From Rathayibacter sp. VKM Ac-2804 (GTDB taxonomy: Bacteria; Actinomycetota; Actinomycetes; Actinomycetales; Microbacteriaceae): a stretch of 64,000 bases of DNA. Below the pieces are notes generated by a model that saw only the letters and a program-made list of their open reading frames with translations, did no database searches and was not told the origin of the DNA. Both the position numbers and the translations under genes were made by a program. The stretch lies in assembly GCF_009866655.1 (NCBI RefSeq), contig NZ_CP047420.1, positions 124,001-188,000 on the forward strand, in the 5' to 3' direction. Shown piece by piece: positions 48,407 through 56,156 of this stretch; the stretch's first letter is position 1; each line of letters begins with the position of its first letter.

Positions 48407-49831
48407 TCAGCGGTTGGTCTTGATGCGGGTGGTCAGCTCGGTGACCTGGTTGTAGATGCTGCGGCGCTCCTTCATGAGCTCCGAGATCTTCTTGTTGGCG
48501 TACATGACGGTGGTGTGGTCGCGGTTGCCGAACAGCTGGCCGATCTTGGGCAGGGAGAGGTTCGTCAGCTCGCGGCAGAGGTACATCGCGATCTGGCGCG
48601 CCGTGGCCACCGCCTGGGAGCGCGATGAGCCGTAGAGGTCGTCGACCGTCAGCTTGAAGTAGTCCGCGGTGTGATTGATGATGTCGACCGGCGAGATGAC
48701 GTTGTCCTCGTCCAGCGTGATCAGGTCCTTCAGGACCGTCTGCACCAGCGCCATGTCGACCGGCGTGCGGTTGAGGCTCGCGAACGCGGTGACGCGGATC
48801 AGCGTCCCCTCCAGCTCTCGGATGTTGCTGGACACCTTCGACGCCATGAACTCGAGGATGTCGTCGGGCACGAGCAGCTTCTCGCTGACGGCCTTCTTGC
48901 GGAGGATCGCGATGCGGGTCTCGAGGTCGGGCGCCTGCACGTCGGTGATCAGGCCCCACTCGAACCGCGACCGCATGCGGTCCTCGAAGCCGGTCAGCGC
49001 CTTGGGCGGCAGGTCCGAGGTGATGACGACCTGCTTGTTGTGGTCGTGCAGCTGGTTGAAGGTGTGGAAGAACGCCTCCTGCGTCTCCGCCTTGCCCTGC
49101 AGGAACTGGATGTCGTCGATGAGGAGGATGTCGACGTTGCGATACCGGCCGTGGAACGCGTTGCCCCGGTTGTTCGCGATCGAGTTGATGAAGTCGTTGG
49201 TGAACTCCTCGCTCGACACGTAGCGCACGCGGATCCCCGGGTAGAGGCTCATCGCGTAGTGGCCGATGGCGTGCAGGAGGTGGGTCTTGCCGAGGCCCGA
49301 GTCGCCGTAGACGAAGAGCGGGTTGTACGCCTTCGCCGGCGCCTCGGCCACGGCGACCGCGGCGGCGTGCGCGAAGCGGTTCGAACCGCCGATGACGAAG
49401 TTGTCGAAGCTGTACTTGGGGTTCAGCCGGGTGTCGGTGGCCGGCACCGTCCGCAGCTCCTCGACAACCCGGACCGGCGGCGCGACCGTGGCGGAGGATC
49501 CGGTGACGGGCTCGAACGGGTTGAGCGACTCCGAGGACGGCGAGCTCATCGGCTCGTGCTCGATGTCGGGGTTCACCACGAAGGCGAAGGTCGAGACGCC
49601 GAAGGAGTCGTCGAGGGCGCCGATCGCACTCAGCAGCGGCACGCGCACGCGGTGCTCGAGCATCCCGCGGGTGAACTCGTTCGGGACCTCCAGGTAGAAG
49701 GTGCCCGCCATGATGCCCTTGGGTTCCACCAGGGAGACGAAGCCGTACATCGGCGCGGTGATGCGCTCGTCCCGCGACAGCTCGCCGCGGATCACGTTCC
49801 ACGCGTCGATCATCGACGTGTCGTCAGGCAT
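48407..49831 (-). CDS. dnaA: Chromosomal replication initiator protein DnaA
   Basis: A 474-residue AAA+ initiator. Domain I is residues 1-90, a short variable domain II runs to about 135, then the AAA+ core begins at NPKYSFDNFVIGGSNRFAHAAA (cited as NPKYSFDNFVIGG), with Walker A GDSGLGKT (176-183) and Walker B LLIDDIQFL. Domain IV has the DnaA-box recognition signature ending GNRDHTTVMYANKKI. Start ATG 49831 follows GGAGACAG; longer versions run into non-conserved upstream sequence. DnaA boxes upstream suggest autoregulation. Confidence 0.98.
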   Translation of the reverse strand: MPDDTSMIDAWNVIRGELSRDERITAPMYGFVSLVEPKGIMAGTFYLEVPNEFTRGMLEHRVRVPLLSAIGALDDSFGVSTFAFVVNPDIEHEPMSSPSSESLNPFEPVTGSSATVAPPVRVVEELRTVPATDTRLNPKYSFDNFVIGGSNRFAHAAAVAVAEAPAKAYNPLFVYGDSGLGKTHLLHAIGHYAMSLYPGIRVRYVSSEEFTNDFINSIANNRGNAFHGRYRNVDILLIDDIQFLQGKAETQEAFFHTFNQLHDHNKQVVITSDLPPKALTGFEDRMRSRFEWGLITDVQAPDLETRIAILRKKAVSEKLLVPDDILEFMASKVSSNIRELEGTLIRVTAFASLNRTPVDMALVQTVLKDLITLDEDNVISPVDIINHTADYFKLTVDDLYGSSRSQAVATARQIAMYLCRELTNLSLPKIGQLFGNRDHTTVMYANKKISELMKERRSIYNQVTELTTRIKTNR

Positions 49832-50314
49832 CTGTCTCCGGTCCTCGGTCGCTCTCGAAATCCTGGCCGCCGCCCTGGGCTGTCGTCCGTGTCGGCGGGC
49901 CCTCGGTTCCAGCGGAGATCCGGGGCCCGATCCCTGCACAGGCGTGTCCACAGGTCTCGGCCGATCCCGGCGATGACGCGGGACGGGACGGTTCGCGCCT
50001 GTGGATAACTGCGGCTCAACACCGTAACGAACGGAGCCGATGGGAGACAAATCCACCACAGCGACACCCGCGTGTCAATGCGCGGAACACGCGGTCCCGT
50101 GTGCAGAATCGAGGTTTCGCTCGGTGCACATTTGACCGGTGGCGGCGGAGGACGTAGTTTAAGTCAGTTGACGCCTGCCCGGCGTCGGGAGCACGGTCCT
50201 CGCGGATCGGGCCGATCGGCACCCGGGCACCCCCTCTTCCCGGACGATCCGGAGCCCTCGCCACCGGCGTGGCGCCCCGCTCGCACCGCGGAACACGTAC
50301 GTGGAGATCTGACT
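49832..50314. promoter_or_regulatory. dnaA-rpmH divergent regulatory region with DnaA boxes
   Basis: There is no gene in 483 bases. DnaA boxes GTGTCCACA (49944-49952, one mismatch) and TGTGGATAA (50000-50008, perfect) lie upstream of dnaA and suggest autoregulation. Confidence 0.7.
50132..50160 (+). promoter_or_regulatory. Candidate rpmH promoter
   Basis: TTGACC (50132-50137) and TAGTTT (50155-50160) are 17 bases apart and drive toward rpmH, leaving a leader of roughly 150 bases before ATG 50315. Confidence 0.55.
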
Positions 50315-50452
50315 ATGAGCAAGCGAACCTTCCAGCCGAACAACCGTCGTCGCGCCAAGGTGCACGGCTTCCGTCTGCGCATGCGCACGCGCGCCGGTCG
50401 CGGCATCCTGAGCGCACGCCGCGCCAAGGGCCGCACCGAGCTCTCGGCGTAG
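50315..50452 (+). CDS. rpmH: 50S ribosomal protein L34
   Basis: A 45-residue highly basic ribosomal protein, [18 protein letters not shown] ... RTELSA, matching L34 over its full length. It is the first gene of the rpmH-rnpA-yidD-yidC-khpB-rsmG unit. ATG 50315 follows GGAGATCTGACT. Confidence 0.98.
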   Translation: MSKRTFQPNNRRRAKVHGFRLRMRTRAGRGILSARRAKGRTELSA

Positions 50453-50474
50453 CGCCAAGCGATTCCGTCCAGCG

Positions 50475-50834
50475 GTGCTGGCCAGAGCCCATCGCATCGT
50501 CCTCGGTGGCGAGTACCGGGCAGTCGTCCGTCGCGGTGTGCGGTCCACGGGACCGCACACCGTCACGTATGTCCGGAGGTCCTCCGGTGACGCTCCGGTG
50601 CGGTTCGGCTTCATCGTGGCCAAGACCGTCGGGACGGCCGTGAAGCGGAACACCGTGCGGCGCCGGCTCAAGGCCGTCGCCTTCGAGCTCGTGCCGCAGA
50701 TCGAGTCCGGGACCGACGTGGTCGTCCGGGCGCTGCCCGGCAGCGCCGACGCTCCGTGGTCCGCGCTGCGGCAGGACGTCGTGGCCGCGGTGACGCGTGC
50801 GCGCGTCGTCCGCGCGGGCGAGGCGCTCCGGTGA
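50475..50834 (+). CDS. rnpA: Ribonuclease P protein component
   Basis: The 119-residue protein subunit of RNase P, which matures tRNA 5' ends. The family signature is KTVGTAVKRNTVRRRLKAV, with RFGFIVAK before it. Start GTG 50475 gives LARAHRIVLGGEYRAVVRRG. Its stop overlaps the yidD GTG by four bases (GTGA). Confidence 0.96.
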   Translation: MLARAHRIVLGGEYRAVVRRGVRSTGPHTVTYVRRSSGDAPVRFGFIVAKTVGTAVKRNTVRRRLKAVAFELVPQIESGTDVVVRALPGSADAPWSALRQDVVAAVTRARVVRAGEALR

Positions 50835-51214
50835 CGGCCGCTCCTATCGCCACCGCTCCGGCGGCGACACCCGCGGCCTCCTGGGCCGTCCGGCTGGGCT
50901 GGTTCCTCCTCCTGCTGCCGCGCAACATCGGCATCCTGCTGCTCGTCGTGTACCGGGCGGTGATCTCGCCGCTGTACGGCGACGTCTGCCGCTACTACCC
51001 GTCGTGCTCCTCCTACGCACTCCAGGCGGTCCAGCTCCACGGGCTCGTCCTCGGGTCCGTCCTCGGCGCCCGCCGACTCCTCCGCTGCCACCCGTGGGCG
51101 GCCGGCGGGGTCGACGACGTGCCGACCTCGATCCCCCTGCACCGACCGGCTCCCGGCCGGACCCGCTTCGCCGTGACGCGATCCGGGTTCGTCGCGGGCC
51201 CTCGAAAGGACTGA
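50831..51214 (+). CDS. yidD: Membrane protein insertion efficiency factor YidD
   Basis: A 127-residue protein. The YidD core is clear: YRAVISPLYGDVCRYYPSCSSYALQAV and GARRLLRCHPWAAGGVDDVP, with the conserved Cys residues. It assists YidC-mediated insertion. An Ala/Pro-rich N-terminal extension of about 25 residues and a C-terminal extension are lineage-specific. GTG 50831 overlaps the rnpA stop. Confidence 0.95.
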   Translation: MTAAPIATAPAATPAASWAVRLGWFLLLLPRNIGILLLVVYRAVISPLYGDVCRYYPSCSSYALQAVQLHGLVLGSVLGARRLLRCHPWAAGGVDDVPTSIPLHRPAPGRTRFAVTRSGFVAGPRKD

Positions 51215-51223
51215 CCCCCTCCC

Positions 51224-52183
51224 ATGGACCTCCTCGGCACGATCCTCTGGCCCCTCAAGTGGGTGGTCGAGCTGCTCCTCGTCGCCTTCCATCAGCTGCT
51301 GACCTTCACCGGCCTCGATGCGGCGGCCGGCATCACCTGGGTGCTGTCGATCGTGGGCCTGGTCCTCGTCATCCGCGCCGCGCTGATCCCGATCTTCGTC
51401 AAGCAGATCAAGAGCCAGCGCCGCATGATGGAGGTGGCACCGCAGCTCAAGAAGATCCAGGACAAGTACAAGGGCAAGCGCGACCAGCTGTCGCGCGAGG
51501 CGATGTCCCGCGAGACCATGGAGCTCTACAAGAAGACCGGCACCAACCCGCTGGCCTCCTGCCTCCCGCTGCTCATCCAGATGCCGATCTTCTTCAGCCT
51601 GTTCTCGGTGCTGAACTCGGCGCAGCACAGCCAGCGCGGCGTAGGCCCGCTCGACGACGTCCTCGCCCGCCAGTTCGGCGAGGCCAACCTCTTCGGCATC
51701 GCCCCGCTGCACCAGTCGATCCAGGGTGCGCTCGCGGAGGGCGGCCAGGAGCTCGTCGTCGTCATCGCCGTCGTCATGGTCGTCCTGATGACCGCCTCGC
51801 AGTTCATCACTCAGCTGCAGATCGTCTCGAAGAACATGTCGCCCGAGGCCAAGGCCTCGCCGACGTTCAAGCAGCAGCGGATCCTGCTCTACATCCTCCC
51901 GCTCGTCTTCGCCTTCTCCGGCTTCGCCTTCCCGCTCGGCGTGATGTTCTACTGGCTGACCTCGAACATCTGGACGATGGTCCAGCAGTTCATCGTCATC
52001 CGGAACATGCCGACCCCCGGCAGCGAGGCTGCCAAGGCCCGCGAGGAGCGCCTGCGCCGCAAGGGCAAGCTCGTCGAGGAGACGACCGAGGCCGGCACCG
52101 TGACGCTCGTCGAGAAGAAGGCCGTCCAGCGCGCGCAGCCTGTCAGCAAGAACCGCTCCAAGAAGCAAGCCGGAAAGAAGTAG
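51224..52183 (+). CDS. yidC: Membrane protein insertase YidC
   Basis: A 319-residue insertase of the YidC/Oxa1/Alb3 family without the large periplasmic domain of proteobacteria, as in Gram-positives. An early helix, then WVLSIVGLVLVIRAALIPIF, a cytoplasmic coiled loop QRRMMEVAPQLKKIQDKYKGK, and PLASCLPLLIQMPIFFSLF. The C-terminus is Lys-rich (KKAVQRAQPVSKNRSKKQAGKK), as expected for ribosome contact. It lies nine bases after yidD. Confidence 0.97.
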   Translation: MDLLGTILWPLKWVVELLLVAFHQLLTFTGLDAAAGITWVLSIVGLVLVIRAALIPIFVKQIKSQRRMMEVAPQLKKIQDKYKGKRDQLSREAMSRETMELYKKTGTNPLASCLPLLIQMPIFFSLFSVLNSAQHSQRGVGPLDDVLARQFGEANLFGIAPLHQSIQGALAEGGQELVVVIAVVMVVLMTASQFITQLQIVSKNMSPEAKASPTFKQQRILLYILPLVFAFSGFAFPLGVMFYWLTSNIWTMVQQFIVIRNMPTPGSEAAKAREERLRRKGKLVEETTEAGTVTLVEKKAVQRAQPVSKNRSKKQAGKK

Positions 52184-52191
52184 GCCCCGCC

Positions 52192-52767
52192 ATGACCGAT
52201 TCGACGCAGATCTTCGCCGGCGCCCCGGTGCCCTCGGACGGAGCGGCCCCCGCGGAGGAGGAGCTCGCTCAGCGCTCCCCGTCGGCGGACGACGGCGCCG
52301 CGCCGACGCTGTCGCAGCTCGAGGAGGAGGGCGACGTCGCCGCGGACTACATCGAGGAGTTCCTCGACATCTGCGACCTCGACGGCGACATCGACATCGA
52401 GGTCCGCAACGGCCGCGCCTACCTGTCGGTCACCGCGTCGGGCGACACCAACCTGCGCGTGCTCTCGCGCCCGGATGCGGTGCAGGCCCTGCAGGAGCTG
52501 ACGCGCCTCGCGGTGCAGACGAAGACGGGTGCCTTCTCGCGCCTCATCCTCGACATCGGCGGCTCCCGCGACGCCCGTGAGGCCGAGCTGGCCCAGCTGG
52601 TCGACCGCGCGATCGAGCGCATCGAGGAGGGCGCGACGTCCGCGTCGCTGCCCCCGATGTCCTCCTACGAGCGCAAGCTCGTGCACGACATGGTCGGCGA
52701 GCGCGGGTTCGTGTCGGAGTCCCGCGGCGAGGCCCGCGAGCGCCACACCGTCATCACCCGCGGCTGA
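52192..52767 (+). CDS. khpB: RNA-binding protein KhpB (Jag), KH and R3H domains
   Basis: A 191-residue single-stranded nucleic acid-binding protein. A KH-like part (about 60-120: DYIEEFLDICDLDGDIDIEV, RVLSRPDAVQALQELTRLA) is followed by an R3H domain (SSYERKLVHDMVGERGFVS, GEARERHTVI). It lies eight bases after yidC, the standard neighbour. An acidic N-terminal 50 residues replaces the Jag_N domain. Confidence 0.95.
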   Translation: MTDSTQIFAGAPVPSDGAAPAEEELAQRSPSADDGAAPTLSQLEEEGDVAADYIEEFLDICDLDGDIDIEVRNGRAYLSVTASGDTNLRVLSRPDAVQALQELTRLAVQTKTGAFSRLILDIGGSRDAREAELAQLVDRAIERIEEGATSASLPPMSSYERKLVHDMVGERGFVSESRGEARERHTVITRG

Positions 52768-52772
52768 GCGCC

Positions 52773-53402
52773 GTGGAGCCGACCCTCGAGCCGGAACCCG
52801 CTGCCGCCGTCGCGATCGCGGGGGAGCGGCTGCCGCTCCTCCGGCGCTTCACCGAAGCACTCGCCCGGGAGGGTGAGGAGCGCGGTCTGATCGGACCGCT
52901 CGAGCTGCCGCGCCTCTGGACGAGGCACGTGCTCAACAGCGCCCTGGTGGCCCCTCTGCTGCGTCCGGGGCTCGTGGGTGATGTCGGCAGTGGTGCCGGC
53001 CTTCCGGGCGTCGTCCTGGGCATCGTGCGGCCGGACGTGCGGTTCGTGCTGATCGAGCCGATGGAGCGCCGCGCGCTGTGGCTGCAGGAGCAGGTCGAGG
53101 AGCTCAGACTCGAGAATGTCTCGGTTCTTCGGGCTCGCGCGGAGGAGGTCCGGCTCGACGAGCCGCTCGATCAGGTGACGGCCCGGGCGGTGAGTGCGCT
53201 GTCGAAGCTCATCCCGCTGACGGCGCCGCTGCTGCGTCGGGGCGGCGAGCTCGTCCTGCTCAAGGGCATCAATGCCGAGAAGGAGATCGAGGCGGCGTCG
53301 AAGCAGATCCGCCGGTTCCGACTGTCTCCGCCCGAGGTCGTCGTGCTCGGCGACGGCGTGCTCTCCGAGGTGACGCGGGTCGTCCGAGCTACAGTGGGAT
53401 GA
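52773..53402 (+). CDS. rsmG: 16S rRNA (guanine527-N7)-methyltransferase RsmG
   Basis: A 209-residue SAM-dependent methyltransferase modifying G527 of 16S rRNA. SAM motif GDVGSGAGLPGVVLGIVRP, then VLIEPMERRALWLQE and VTARAVSALSKLIPL. Length is typical. Start GTG 52773 is five bases after khpB. Loss of this enzyme gives low-level streptomycin resistance in other bacteria. It is followed by parAB, as in most actinobacteria. Confidence 0.96.
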   Translation: MEPTLEPEPAAAVAIAGERLPLLRRFTEALAREGEERGLIGPLELPRLWTRHVLNSALVAPLLRPGLVGDVGSGAGLPGVVLGIVRPDVRFVLIEPMERRALWLQEQVEELRLENVSVLRARAEEVRLDEPLDQVTARAVSALSKLIPLTAPLLRRGGELVLLKGINAEKEIEAASKQIRRFRLSPPEVVVLGDGVLSEVTRVVRATVG

Positions 53403-53484
53403 TCGCCACGACGTCGCACGTGATCCCCTGAATCCTCGATCGTCGGTCCCTCGGTGCTGCCCCACTTCCACCCGCTGAGCGAAG

Positions 53485-53498
53485 GTTTCACGTGAAAC
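53485..53498. other. parS: parS site overlapping the parA start codon
   Basis: Perfect 14-base palindrome GTTTCACGTGAAAC. The GTG at 53492-53494, the likely parA start, lies inside it. Confidence 0.92.
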
Positions 53499-54436
53499 GA
53501 TCCGACCCCGCCGGACTGACCGGAGGATTCGATTCCTCGACTCCCCTCGCCCGCGAGATCGCGGACATGACGCGTCGGCGGGCGCTGCTGAACGCGCAGC
53601 CGCTGCCGAAGCCGGAGACGACCCGCGTCATCACCATCTCGAACCAGAAGGGCGGCGTCGGCAAGACGACCACGACCGTCAACCTCGCGGCCGGCCTGGC
53701 ACGCGGCGACGCGAAGGTCCTCGTCATCGACCTCGACCCGCAGGGGAATGCGTCGACGGCGCTCGGGATCGAGCACCGCGCCGAGACGGCGAGCGTCTAC
53801 GACGTCATCGTGAACGACACCCCGCTGGCGGACGTCGTGCAGAAGAGCCCGGAGTTCGCCTCGCTGTACGGCGTGCCCGCGACGATCCACCTCGCCGGCG
53901 CCGAGATCGAGCTGGTCTCGCTCGTGGCGCGGGAGCAGCGTCTGCGTCGAGCACTGGACCGGATGCTGAAGGGGATGGCGGAGCCGTTCGACTACGTCTT
54001 CATCGACTGCCCGCCCTCGCTCGGTCTCCTCACGATCAATGCGTTCGTCGCCGCGCGTGAGGTGCTGATCCCGATCCAGTGCGAGTACTACGCACTCGAG
54101 GGGCTCAGCCAGCTGCTGAAGAACATCGACCTCATCGAGCGGCACCTGAATCCGAACCTGGCGGTGTCGACGATCCTGCTGACGATGTTCGACGGCCGGA
54201 CGAACCTGTCCAACCAGGTGGCGGCCGATGTGCGCGAGCATTTCCCGAAGGAGGTGCTGCGTGCGGTGATCCCGCGCAACGTGCGGATCTCGGAGGCACC
54301 GTCGTACGGCCAGAGCGTGATTAGCTACGACCCGCAGTCCTCCGGCTCGCTCGCCTACCTCGAGGCGGCCGCGGAGATCGCGCGCCGAGGCGTTCCCAAG
54401 ACCGCTGCTGCACCCACCGATGGAGAGGACCGCTGA
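53492..54436 (+). CDS. parA: Chromosome-partitioning ATPase ParA (Soj)
   Basis: A 314-residue deviant Walker ATPase that moves ParB-origin complexes. Walker A KGGVGKTT at 53-60, then VIDLDPQGNAST and FIDCPPSLGLLT. The N-terminal 45 residues carry a basic stretch typical of chromosomal ParA. GTG 53492 has GAAGG six bases upstream and lies within a parS site, so ParB bound there could hinder parA expression. Its stop overlaps the parB start (TGATG). Confidence 0.97.
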   Translation: MKRSDPAGLTGGFDSSTPLAREIADMTRRRALLNAQPLPKPETTRVITISNQKGGVGKTTTTVNLAAGLARGDAKVLVIDLDPQGNASTALGIEHRAETASVYDVIVNDTPLADVVQKSPEFASLYGVPATIHLAGAEIELVSLVAREQRLRRALDRMLKGMAEPFDYVFIDCPPSLGLLTINAFVAAREVLIPIQCEYYALEGLSQLLKNIDLIERHLNPNLAVSTILLTMFDGRTNLSNQVAADVREHFPKEVLRAVIPRNVRISEAPSYGQSVISYDPQSSGSLAYLEAAAEIARRGVPKTAAAPTDGEDR

Positions 54437-55404
54437 TGGCGACCAAGCGCACAGGACTCGGCCGGGGCATCGGCGCCCTGATCCCGGTCAGCGACGACAC
54501 CCGCTCGCGGCCCGTCGACGTGTTCTTCCCCGACCAGATCGGTGCGAACGACTCGGACGACGATCTCGTGCAGGTTCCTGGAGCGCGGCTGGCTCAGCTG
54601 TCGCTCTCGGAGATCGTGCCGAACGCGGCACAGCCCCGGTCGGTGTTCGATCAGGACGAGCTGGCGGAGCTCGTGCACAGCATCCGCGAGTTCGGCGTGC
54701 TGCAGCCGATCGTCGTTCGGCCGGTGTCCGGTCGCAAGGGTGCGAAGTACGAGCTGGTGATGGGGGAGCGGCGGTTCCGGGCCTCGAAGGCGGCGGGGCT
54801 GAAGACGATCCCCGCGGTGGTCAAGGACACGGCCGACGAGAACATGCTCCGGGACGCGCTCCTGGAGAACCTGCACCGGGCTGAGCTCAACCCGCTGGAG
54901 GAGGCGTCGGCGTACCAGCAGCTGCTGAGCGACTTCGGCATCACGCAGGAGGCGCTGGCGACCCGGCTCGGGCGGTCGCGGCCGCAGATCTCGAACACGC
55001 TCCGGCTGCTGCGTCTGCCGGCCGATGTGCAGGCGCGCGTCGCGGCGGGCGTGCTCAGTGCAGGGCACGCGCGTGCGGTGCTGTCGGTGGAGACGCCGGA
55101 GCTGATGCGGCGCCTGGCCGACAAGATCGTGAACGAGGACCTGTCGGTCCGTGCGGCCGAGGCTGCCGCGACGCAGATGAAGGCTCCGAAGGCGGCTCCG
55201 CGCGAGCCGGAGGAGGAGCAGGGCGGCCACGCCGGGCACCTCACGACGGTGGCGGACCACCTCGGCGACCGCCTGAACACGCGGGTGAAGGTGACGCTGG
55301 GGGCTCGCAAGGGCCAGGTCGTCATCGACTTCGCCACGATCCAGGACCTGAACCGGATCCTCGCCGAGATCGGCGAGCCGACCGAGGTGTCGCTGGCGCC
55401 GTAG
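54436..55404 (+). CDS. parB: Chromosome-partitioning protein ParB (Spo0J)
   Basis: A 322-residue CTP-dependent clamp that loads at parS and spreads. The N-terminal ParB/Srx domain (about 52-145) has PNAAQPRSVFD, the CTP-binding GERRFRASKAAG and ENLHRAELNPLEEASAYQ. The helix-turn-helix (about 150-200) has TQEALATRLGRSRPQISNTLRLL. A C-terminal dimer domain ends the protein. It begins with ATG 54436 sharing one base with the parA stop. Confidence 0.97.
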   Translation: MATKRTGLGRGIGALIPVSDDTRSRPVDVFFPDQIGANDSDDDLVQVPGARLAQLSLSEIVPNAAQPRSVFDQDELAELVHSIREFGVLQPIVVRPVSGRKGAKYELVMGERRFRASKAAGLKTIPAVVKDTADENMLRDALLENLHRAELNPLEEASAYQQLLSDFGITQEALATRLGRSRPQISNTLRLLRLPADVQARVAAGVLSAGHARAVLSVETPELMRRLADKIVNEDLSVRAAEAAATQMKAPKAAPREPEEEQGGHAGHLTTVADHLGDRLNTRVKVTLGARKGQVVIDFATIQDLNRILAEIGEPTEVSLAP

Positions 55405-55415
55405 CGGTGTGAGCC

Positions 55416-55429
55416 GTTTGACGTGAAAC
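55416..55429. other. Degenerate parS-like site after parB
   Basis: GTTTGACGTGAAAC differs from parS at one base. It lies just downstream of the parB stop. Confidence 0.6.
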
Positions 55430-55445
55430 GGCAGGGACTGTACGG

Positions 55446-56044
55446 GGTCTCGATACGCCGCCCACGGCGGCTACTCGACCAACAAGGTGCGGGGCGCCGA
55501 TCATCTAGTCGTGCGCGTCCTCCTTGCTGCGCGAGTAGGCGCGGAGCGCCGTATCGAGATCGACGCTGTCCGAGGTAGGGCGGTGGGTGGGTCTCGATAC
55601 GCCGCCGGTAGCGGCTACTCGACCAGCACGGTGTTGTGCCGGCCACAGAAGCGGACATCTCATTCATGCTGGTCGAGTAGGCGCGAAGTGCCGTATCGAG
55701 ACCGACGCTGTCGGGCGTGGGCTGTCCGAGGGGTCTCGATACGCCGCTGGGGGCGGCTACTCGACCAGCATGATCGCGGACGCGATTGCTGGCGGCGTCG
55801 GCGTGGGCCGCGCTCTCGGTGGTCAAGTAGGCGCGGAGCGCCGTATCGAGACCGACGCTCGTGGCGGGTGGGTCTCGATACGCCGCCGGAGGCGGCTACT
55901 CGACCAGCGTGTGGGGATGGACGAGTCTCGAAGGCCGGGAACTCGCTCTTGTTGGTCGAGTAGGTGCGGGGCGCCGTTTCGAGACTGGCGCTGGTGGCGG
56001 ATGGGTCTCGATACGCCGCCGGGGGCGGCTACTCGACCAGCATG
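55446..56044. repeat. Array of nine REP-like elements in strict alternation
   Basis: Copies: 55446-55487 (+), 55527-55561 (-), 55590-55630 (+), 55665-55703 (-), 55732-55772 (+), 55818-55853 (-), 55871-55911 (+), 55952-55985 (-), 56004-56044 (+). Plus copies begin GGTCTCGATACGCC and end CTACTCGACCA(A/G)C; minus copies are the reverse and read GAGTAGG. The plus copies recur every 133-144 bases, and the (-)-to-(+) spacer shares GACGCT. So this is a tandem array of a roughly 140-base two-element unit with variable spacers. No gene is present from 55405 to 56156. Confidence 0.9.
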
Positions 56045-56065
56045 AGTCGGGTGGGAAACGGTGAT

Positions 56066-56079
56066 GTTTCACGTGAAAC
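56066..56079. other. parS: parS site 1 of the three-site cluster
   Basis: Perfect palindrome GTTTCACGTGAAAC, just past the last REP-like copy. Confidence 0.95.
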
Positions 56080-56103
56080 GAAGGCGGGTGGGGCGTCGCA
56101 GAT

Positions 56104-56117
56104 GTTTCACGTGAAAC
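56104..56117. other. parS: parS site 2 of the three-site cluster
   Basis: Perfect palindrome GTTTCACGTGAAAC, 38 bases after the previous one. Confidence 0.95.
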
Positions 56118-56138
56118 GCGATGGGGATCTGTCGGGCC

Positions 56139-56152
56139 GTTTCACGTGAAAC
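56139..56152. other. parS: parS site 3 of the three-site cluster
   Basis: Perfect palindrome GTTTCACGTGAAAC (extended CCGTTTCACGTGAAACGG), 35 bases after the previous one and four bases from the stop of the Ddl-like gene. Confidence 0.95.
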
Positions 56153-56156
56153 GGCG

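Noticed and set aside
55446..56044. The repeat array as a CRISPR
   Set aside because: The copies alternate in orientation, are imperfect, and the spacers differ in length; there is no leader or cas gene.
55587..56149. Several short plus-strand frames between parB and the parS cluster
   Set aside because: Their products (GSRYAAGGGYSTS-type) are just translations of the REP-like repeat and have no other support.
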